Origin: CAZGAQ01 sp964523405
GTDB taxonomy: Bacteria; Planctomycetota; Phycisphaerae; UBA1845; Fen-1342
Length of the DNA stretch: 64,000 nucleotides
Assembly (NCBI GenBank): GCA_964523405.1
Contig: CAZGAQ010000002.1
Location: 1 to 64,000, forward strand
Direction: 5' to 3'
The position numbers and the translations under genes were made by a program. This document shows, in pieces, positions 54,778 through 64,000 of the stretch (the first letter of the stretch is position 1; every line of letters starts with the position of its first letter). The notes below the pieces were generated by a model. It saw only the letters and a program-made list of their open reading frames with translations, made no database searches and was not told the DNA's origin.

Positions 54778-57700
54778 ATGAACGCCAACCACGCTGCGCG
54801 ACACGTCGCCACCCTACTGTGTCTGTCCATGATTGCCGTCCTGGCCCTCGCGGCCGAGCCGCCCGCGGGCGGGGTGTACACCGAAACGTTCGGGCCGGAG
54901 TCGGCCACACGCTGGCAGCCGCTGGCCGGGGACTGGCAGTTCCGGGCGGGTGGCGTGGCGCAGACGAAGGCGGACTTCGATTGCATTCTGACGTGGCGCG
55001 ACGTGCGGCCGAGTGGCGCCTACTGGTTGGCGGTGCGTTTCCGGCCGGAGACCGACTTCGACGGCGGCGGACTGCTGTTCGCGCTGCCGGGGACGGACAA
55101 GAAGAACGGCGGGATGCTCGTGCGCTGCGATCCGGGCGGGCGCATCCTGTGGGGCTACATCGACGACACCGGCACGTTCAACTACTACGGGGATGCGAAC
55201 TACGACGATGATGGGGATCGCGAACAGGAGCTGGCGGTCGCGGTCGATCCGGAAAAGAACGCATTCAATCTGTATCACCACGGCGAGCGCATCGCGACCA
55301 ACGTCCGCACTTTCCACACGCAGGGTTTTGTGGGCATCCAGAGCAGCGGCGGACCGCACACGTTCCTGAAGTGCGAATTGCGCCCGGCCCGGGCGGCCGA
55401 ACTCGAGGGACTCAAGGCGCCGGGACTCTACAGCCAGGTTGTGGATGTGATCGGCGACGACCGGTACGTGATCGCGCTGCGTCGCGGTGCGGAAGTGCTG
55501 ACCGCGTACGATGCGGCCGGACAACCACAAGGGGGTGTTAAGGCGGCGGAACTGAGCGGTGGGAAGCCGGACGTGGACCTCAAGCCGGTGGCACTGACGT
55601 GGGATTATCCGAGCAAGGACGGCCGGCGGGGCATCCTGGTGCTGGCCGGCGAGGGTCGGAGCATCTGGCGGCTGGACGCGAACTTCAAGGTGGTAGGCAC
55701 GCAGGCGCTGATCGAGAACGCCCAGATGCAGGGGACGGCGCTGGCGGTCGACCGGGCCGGGCGCATCTTCGTGGCCGACGCCGGCGTACCAGGTGTGCGC
55801 GTCTATTCACCAGAAGGCAAGGAGTTGCTGAAGTTCGGCGAGAAGGGCGCCATCGCGGCGTACGATCACGCCGATGCGAAGTCGGCCGGCAAGTTCAAGG
55901 CGCCGCGCGGCATCGCGATCTCCTCGCAGGGGCTGGTTGTGGTGGCCGACCGCGAGAACTACACGTACGTGGTGTATGAGCACAATCCGGGCGCGAACGC
56001 GCTCACCTACGTGGGGAACGGGCCCTGGATTCCATATCCGGCGCAGACCGGCTTCGACCGCGCGGGGAATCTGCTGATGGCCGGGACGTTCGAATACTAC
56101 CGCTCGTACGGGGCGCTGCGGGTGATGACGTTGGACGGGCGCGGCCAGCGCGTGTTCGTGGGGCACAGCTTGCGTGACATGTCGGACAAGGTGCGGGCGT
56201 GCCAGGGACCGGGCGGGAAGTACTACGTGGTGGACCCGGACAAGGACCGCGTGGCGATTCTGCCGCCGGATTTCGTGGAGCCGCAGCCAACCTTCAAATG
56301 GACGGCGGACGGCGGCGTCGAAATGACCGTGACGAAAGTTGACGGTAGCCAGGTGGTCACGACAAGTAACGAGCGCGTCACGCTGACCAGCCCGTCGAAG
56401 CAGGAACGTGTGCGCGTGCGGCAGACGGAGCCGGTGTGCGCAACCTGGCCGGCGCTGACCCCCAACGAGCTGACGACGTACGAGCTGCCACCGGCGCCGC
56501 CCGCGGGCAAGATGTACGTCATCGACATGCCCATCCTGGTGGCCGTCTTCAAGCAGGCCACGGACGAGAAAGGCAAGCATGTCGAGATCAATACGGACGG
56601 CGTGATCGCGCGCCTGCAGCGCGAGCTGGCGGTGGCGCGGCATTTCTACTGGCTGAACAGCCACGCCCTGCTGAACGTCCAGTTCGACTACATGATTGTG
56701 GATGACCCGAACGCGAAGGTGGACGGTGGCTGGATTCAACCCACGCCGGCGCGGCAGATGGTGAACCAGGCCCGCGCGCGCCAGGGGCTGCCCCCGCTCG
56801 ATGGCAACCACAGCCTGCTCGGCATCCACCCCATGCCCGGATTCGATCCCAATGACACCGATAGTCCCGGCTACGTCGGCGGTGGCGGGCTCACGCCGTT
56901 TGCCTACAGCGGCTACGCGCTGTGGAATCACGGCCAGGGCTGGCTCATGGCGCACGAATGGGGGCACCAGCTCGACGCCTACTTCGAGAAGTCCGGCGAG
57001 CCCGACTGGTGGCTGAACCACCCCGACGGCACGGTGCACATCGGCCGCTACGGCGAGCACTGGGACTGCAATGCGTTCCTGTGTCGGCGGGTCGATGCCC
57101 TGAACCGGCTGCGCTTCCAATTCGGGACGCTGCGGCTTGTGGACGACCGGGACGGCGACGGACTGGCCGACGATGACCCGACGCTGCCCCTGGATGAGCA
57201 GCGCTTCGGCTCCGATGCCGCGCAGCGGGATACGGACGGCGACGGGCTCGATGACCTGGGCGAACTCACGGCGGGCACGTTCACGAGCAGCGATCCGCGC
57301 AACGCGGACACGAACAGCAACGGGATCCCGGACGCGCAGGATCCGCACCCGCAGTTCGCGGTCGGCACGCGGCTCAACGCGCTGCAGATCGAGGCCAACG
57401 GCACGCCGCGCGCGGCGGGCTACGCGCGCCTGGGGCAGGTTCACCGCCCTTGGTGTGCGGTGACGGCGGCGGGCGCGTACGACGGCGATCACGTGTACCT
57501 GCTGGTCGCGCTCGAAAAACCGGTGAAACAGGTGCTGCTGACCGTGGACTTCAACGACGACGGCTGGTTCGTGGGGCAGGACAACGTGTTCGCGCAGGTC
57601 GAGCTCGAATGGAAGGACGGCCAGCCGTCGGTGAAACGAGCCAGCAACTGCGAAGCGCAGTTGTACCCGCAAGTGGCGGCGCCCGACGTGCTGCCCGGCG

Positions 57701-57882
57701 GCGTGCCGGTGCTGGGCTTTCGGGTCGAGCGGCCGGACGCGCGCGCCGCGCTGATGGCGGGCGAGCACGTCGGGATCACATTGCGCGTGGCGGATGGCGG
57801 CGGCACCTCCGGCTTCCTGCTCGATCCGTGGCAGGACCTGTCCCTGGAGTGCCAGCCGGCGGCGAAGCGCGGCGTGAAGTAG
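54778..57882 (+). CDS. Secreted multidomain protein: LamG-like, NHL-type propeller, HExxH motif, TSP3 repeats, CBM9-like
   Basis: The 1034-residue protein has a signal peptide (TLLCLSMIAVLALAAEPP). Residues about 35-210 look like a concanavalin/LamG-type domain; about 215-520 contain beta-propeller (NHL-like) strands such as GTALAVDRAGRIFVADAG and RGIAISSQGLVVVADREN. The middle part (about 590-780) has HEWGHQLDAYF with His726, Glu727 and His730, a zinc-metallopeptidase type motif, but no metzincin third histidine follows. Calcium-type thrombospondin-3 repeats (DGDGLADDDP, DTDGDGLDDLGE) lie at about 786-855, and the end (about 880-1030) resembles CBM9. Peptidase activity is only suggested. It has its own promoter and lies between two hybrid kinases. 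Confidence 0.75.
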   Translation: MNANHAARHVATLLCLSMIAVLALAAEPPAGGVYTETFGPESATRWQPLAGDWQFRAGGVAQTKADFDCILTWRDVRPSGAYWLAVRFRPETDFDGGGLLFALPGTDKKNGGMLVRCDPGGRILWGYIDDTGTFNYYGDANYDDDGDREQELAVAVDPEKNAFNLYHHGERIATNVRTFHTQGFVGIQSSGGPHTFLKCELRPARAAELEGLKAPGLYSQVVDVIGDDRYVIALRRGAEVLTAYDAAGQPQGGVKAAELSGGKPDVDLKPVALTWDYPSKDGRRGILVLAGEGRSIWRLDANFKVVGTQALIENAQMQGTALAVDRAGRIFVADAGVPGVRVYSPEGKELLKFGEKGAIAAYDHADAKSAGKFKAPRGIAISSQGLVVVADRENYTYVVYEHNPGANALTYVGNGPWIPYPAQTGFDRAGNLLMAGTFEYYRSYGALRVMTLDGRGQRVFVGHSLRDMSDKVRACQGPGGKYYVVDPDKDRVAILPPDFVEPQPTFKWTADGGVEMTVTKVDGSQVVTTSNERVTLTSPSKQERVRVRQTEPVCATWPALTPNELTTYELPPAPPAGKMYVIDMPILVAVFKQATDEKGKHVEINTDGVIARLQRELAVARHFYWLNSHALLNVQFDYMIVDDPNAKVDGGWIQPTPARQMVNQARARQGLPPLDGNHSLLGIHPMPGFDPNDTDSPGYVGGGGLTPFAYSGYALWNHGQGWLMAHEWGHQLDAYFEKSGEPDWWLNHPDGTVHIGRYGEHWDCNAFLCRRVDALNRLRFQFGTLRLVDDRDGDGLADDDPTLPLDEQRFGSDAAQRDTDGDGLDDLGELTAGTFTSSDPRNADTNSNGIPDAQDPHPQFAVGTRLNALQIEANGTPRAAGYARLGQVHRPWCAVTAAGAYDGDHVYLLVALEKPVKQVLLTVDFNDDGWFVGQDNVFAQVELEWKDGQPSVKRASNCEAQLYPQVAAPDVLPGGVPVLGFRVERPDARAALMAGEHVGITLRVADGGGTSGFLLDPWQDLSLECQPAAKRGVK

Positions 57883-57897
57883 CGCCGTGGCTGCGGG

Positions 57898-61365
<3,468 letters not shown>

Positions 61366-61738
61366 GCCGGTTGCTCCTCCAGCCGCGGCGGTCCGGCTTG
61401 GCCTGGCCCGCGACCGCTGGCGCGGCGCGTTCCTGCTGGCCTCGCCGACCCGCGCGTCTGCCGCAGAGGCAGCGCGCTGCGGGTGGATACCGTATCCGGG
61501 TCGCGGCCGCAGGGTGGGCGCACGCTCCAGCCGCGACGAGACTACACGCTTAACATCGACTTGCGGGCTTCACCCCATCAGGCAATGTCGCACCGGCGCA
61601 GGCCGAGGAGTGTGCCGGTCGTCCGATAAGTCGCCCGTCGCCGCGGCGCACGCCTCCGGCGCGAACCCCCCCTCCTATACCCACGCGGCCACAACGCCGC
61701 GCGGGGGATACTCGGACTAGTCTGCGCTGGCGACTGCA
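61366..61738. other. Intergenic region, no gene seen
   Basis: About 370 bases between two minus-strand genes. It should carry the promoter of the hybrid kinase. Nothing more specific was recognised. Confidence 0.45.
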
Positions 61739-61761
61739 GCGGCGCGCGTCACGCGCGCCGC
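61739..61761 (-). terminator. Perfect 10-bp hairpin with the dehydrogenase stop codon as its loop
   Basis: GCGGCGCGCG (61739-61748) and CGCGCGCCGC (61752-61761) pair perfectly. The three-base loop is the TGA stop codon of the minus-strand dehydrogenase gene. It could help termination, but no U-tract follows and the codons encode a basic Arg/Ala tail, so it may also be a by-product of GC-rich codons. Confidence 0.4.
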
Positions 61762-63389
61762 CTGCGCGCGGCCTCATCCTTGAGGCGCTTCACGTGTCCG
61801 CGGCCCAGGCCCTTCACTTCGCAACCCAGCTCGAAATAGCGCCGGATCTTCACGTCGTCCAGGATCCCGAAGCAGTCGATGACCGCCAGCGGCCGCCCGG
61901 CGAGCTCGACGACCTTGTCCGGCGCCAGCTCCAGATAGGGCTTGTGTCGCACGGCGAGGATGACGGCGTCGGCCCCCTTCAGGACGCTGCCCAGCTCCGG
62001 CTGCACGCGCAGGTCCTTGAGCCGCTCCTGGTTGCGGAAGAAGCGCGCCCAGCTGTGCCCCGGCGAGGGATACGTGTCCTGCTCTTCGATCTCCCACCAG
62101 TGCTGGAGATAGGGGTCGTGGACGCGCATCTCGGCGCCCATCTCGGTGAGCTTGCGGAGGACCAACTCGCTGCCGCTATAGCGCGTGTCGCCCACGTCCT
62201 CGCGGTAGGCCGCGCCGAGCAGTGCGACCCGCGCGGCCGCGACGATCTTGCCCATGTTGCGTAAGGCGTCGCGGGTGAGTTCGGCGACATGGAGCGCGCG
62301 GGTGTCATTCACGTCGATGGCGGTGGGAGTGATCTTGAAGATGTCGTCCTCGAAGCCCATCAGGTGGCGGTAAGCCCACATGCCCAGGCCGCCGTCCTTG
62401 GGGAGGCAATAGCCGCCGATGCCCGGGCCGGGGAAGACCATGTTGTTGTGCGTCGGGCGCATCTTGATGGCCTGCACGACCTTGATGAGGTCGACGCCGT
62501 TGCGCTCCGCGAACAGGCTCCACTCGTCGAGAAACGCGAGAATGGTCGCGCGGTAACTGTTCTCGACGATCTTGCAGGTCTCGCTCTCCAACGGGCGGTC
62601 GAGCACCGTCAGCGGGAACTGCTCCGTGTTGAGGACTTCGCGGAGGAATTTCTCGACGCGGCGCCGGGCCTCCGGGTTCACGCCGCTGCAGACTCGCCAG
62701 AAGTCGCGGATGGAGCGGACGTATTCCTTGCCAGGCATGACCCGCTCGAAGCTGTGCGCCAGCAGCGGCTCCGCCGTGATGCCGCGCGCTTCGAACGCCC
62801 GTTTCAGGATCGGCAGCGCGACGTACTCGGTCGTGCCCGGGGCCACCGTCGTCTCGATCAGGACCAGGCACTGGGGGGGGATGAGCTTCCCGATCACCTC
62901 GAAGCTCTTCTCCAGTGCGGCCATGTCCGCCCGCCCCGTCCGGAGGTTGCCGAGGTCCTGCTTGAGGTAGTCGCACTGCACGTCGACAACGACGCAGTCG
63001 GCCAGCTTGAGGATGTCGTTCGTGTACGTCGCGATCAGCGTGCCTTTCTCCTTCACGCAGCGCGGGATGATCTGATCCACCTCCGGGTCCTCGGCTTTCA
63101 CCGGTGAAACCCCGCGGTTGAGGTAGTGGATCTTCCAGAAGCTGCGCGGGCTCGGCCGCTGCATGCCGATCACGAACTTCGTCGGCTGGCCAGTCTGCTT
63201 GTCGACGGTGTCGGCCACGACGGCCGCCATGACCGCGCCGACAAACCCGACGCCGACGACGACGACGATCTCGCGCCCCTGGGCGCGCTGGGCGGCGACG
63301 ATCTTCTCGAGGCGGGCATACTCCTGGGCATAGTCGGCCTCGGTGGGCAAGGGGAAGCGCTCCCCGGCAGGACTGACGGAATCACTCAT
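61749..63389 (-). CDS. UDP-glucose/GDP-mannose dehydrogenase family protein (long form)
   Basis: The 546-residue protein oxidises a UDP-sugar to the uronic acid with NAD. The Rossmann motif is VVVGVGFVGAVMAAVVAD, LIETTVAPGTTEYV and HSFERVMPGKEYV follow, and Cys328 in GIGGYCLPKDGG is the catalytic nucleophile; LLGAAYREDVGDTRYSGS belongs to the C-terminal UDP-binding domain. The length exceeds the usual 420-450 residues because of a 40-residue N-terminal extension and an insert around YLQHWWEIEEQDTYPSPGHS. The conserved segments fit the UDP-ManNAc dehydrogenase branch better than UDP-glucose dehydrogenase, and the epimerase at 33290 would supply that substrate, but specificity is inferred. AAGGAG precedes the ATG. 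Confidence 0.85.
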   Translation of the reverse strand: MSDSVSPAGERFPLPTEADYAQEYARLEKIVAAQRAQGREIVVVVGVGFVGAVMAAVVADTVDKQTGQPTKFVIGMQRPSPRSFWKIHYLNRGVSPVKAEDPEVDQIIPRCVKEKGTLIATYTNDILKLADCVVVDVQCDYLKQDLGNLRTGRADMAALEKSFEVIGKLIPPQCLVLIETTVAPGTTEYVALPILKRAFEARGITAEPLLAHSFERVMPGKEYVRSIRDFWRVCSGVNPEARRRVEKFLREVLNTEQFPLTVLDRPLESETCKIVENSYRATILAFLDEWSLFAERNGVDLIKVVQAIKMRPTHNNMVFPGPGIGGYCLPKDGGLGMWAYRHLMGFEDDIFKITPTAIDVNDTRALHVAELTRDALRNMGKIVAAARVALLGAAYREDVGDTRYSGSELVLRKLTEMGAEMRVHDPYLQHWWEIEEQDTYPSPGHSWARFFRNQERLKDLRVQPELGSVLKGADAVILAVRHKPYLELAPDKVVELAGRPLAVIDCFGILDDVKIRRYFELGCEVKGLGRGHVKRLKDEAARRRRA

Positions 63390-63547
63390 TAGCGGACTCC
63401 TTGGCTGACGCCGAAAAAGGCGGACCCTGATATGATGGAACCCGCGTAGCTTGCAGATAAACAGACTAGGCTGTCAACTACCGGCAAAACGGGTTCCAAC
63501 CCGAAAGCGGACCGCGTGCGAATCGTTACTGCGACGAAGCTTACGGC

Positions 63548-63576
63548 TTGCCGCCCATTTGGGGTACCAGTACAAT
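63548..63576 (+). promoter_or_regulatory. Sigma-70 promoter of the secreted protein at the right edge
   Basis: TTGCCG (63548-63553) and TACAAT (63571-63576) are separated by exactly 17 bases. Transcription would start near 63583 and give a leader of about 65 bases before the ATG at 63648. Confidence 0.6.
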
Positions 63577-63647
63577 TGCGTTACGTGACTTTGTGCCCGC
63601 GTCCTCGTCGGCTGGACGCATCCCGCTACGGCGAGGGAGGTTTGTTC

Positions 63648-64000
63648 ATGTTGGCCAACGTTCGTTCGGTGCGGTCGATCTTCGCGCTCGTACTCTGTCT
63701 GGGGGTGCTCGGCCTGGCAGCCAAGGCTGATGGGACGCCTCCGCAGGCGGCGGACAAGGTGCCGCAAGCCGACGGCATCAGCGCTCCCGTGAGCATGGCC
63801 AAGGCTCACGCCGCAGAGGGCGCGGCCGCTGATTCCTGGCCGACCGCAGCGGGGCCCACCGGGCAACGTAAGTTCATGGTAATGCTGGGCGTACCGGTGA
63901 AGAGCTTCCCGGGTGGCTGGCCTCCACCGGCCGGTCAGTACTTGCCGAACCCAGCTCAGTGCTGGGATCACTACTTCGACCGGACTAAGGCCGGCATCGA
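63648..64000 (+). CDS. Secreted protein of unknown function, cut by window end
   Basis: The frame is open from the ATG at 63648 to the last base, giving about 117 residues. GAGGGAGG (63633-63640) is an excellent ribosome site 7 bases upstream, and a promoter is present further up. The N terminus is a signal peptide (SIFALVLCLGVLGLAAKADG), followed by a low-complexity Ala/Pro-rich stretch and then KFMVMLGVPVKSFPGGWPPP and CWDHYFDRTKAGI. No family was recognised; the rest of the gene is outside the window. Confidence 0.78.
   Translation, partial: MLANVRSVRSIFALVLCLGVLGLAAKADGTPPQAADKVPQADGISAPVSMAKAHAAEGAAADSWPTAAGPTGQRKFMVMLGVPVKSFPGGWPPPAGQYLPNPAQCWDHYFDRTKAGI

Overview
The window is GC-rich DNA from a bacterium that is most likely a member of the Planctomycetota, probably a Phycisphaerae-like lineage. 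This rests on a planctomycete-style prepilin protein with a C-terminal DGH motif, a secreted protein ending in GACC-type cysteine repeats and a divergent dockerin-like module, a PEP-CTERM protein, a membrane protein with the CPRCGYDL zinc ribbon, and several hybrid histidine kinases. No 16S rRNA or other phylogenetic marker is present, so the placement is an inference.

Layout. The left edge cuts a tRNA-Leu(GAG) on the minus strand. From 265 to 8882 the plus strand carries a parvulin-type lipoprotein, a small membrane protein, a prepilin-like protein, a large secreted dockerin-like protein, and dus overlapping gatB. From 8976 to 13776 there are three tandem POT-like MFS transporters. A hybrid kinase (minus) then stands divergent from a NagB/LmbE fusion (plus), followed on the minus strand by a PhoB-type two-component pair and a VIT/VWA protein.

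From 34417 down to 23453 the minus strand holds a tightly packed extracellular polysaccharide cluster: UDP-GlcNAc 2-epimerase, three GT4 glycosyltransferases, a flippase, a Wzy-like polymerase/ligase, a heparinase II/III-like lyase and a UbiA-type prenyltransferase. Several of these genes overlap at start/stop codons. At its upstream end sit two divergently transcribed secreted paralogues (34588-35571 and 35849-37516) that share a domain I do not recognise and that looks like a beta/alpha barrel with a conserved FExExAV strand. These are my best candidate for something undescribed.

From 37702 to 48281 come a class-V aminotransferase, an inositol-phosphate synthase, a large unknown membrane protein, an alpha/beta-hydrolase-like lipoprotein, a polysaccharide deacetylase lipoprotein, a zinc-ribbon membrane protein and a PEP-CTERM protein. 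Two gene-free intervals (44731-45363 and 46342-47207) are full of short tandem repeats of 7 or 8 bases. The first also holds an exact 153-bp direct duplication containing a GTCATTCC...GGAATC element.

The right end has a GH2 beta-mannosidase, two very large membrane hybrid kinases on either side of a secreted HExxH / NHL / thrombospondin-3 / CBM9-like protein, a long nucleotide-sugar dehydrogenase that could work with the epimerase, and a secreted protein cut by the window end. Overall the window concerns cell-surface glycan synthesis, glycan turnover and signal transduction, with a few housekeeping genes at the left.
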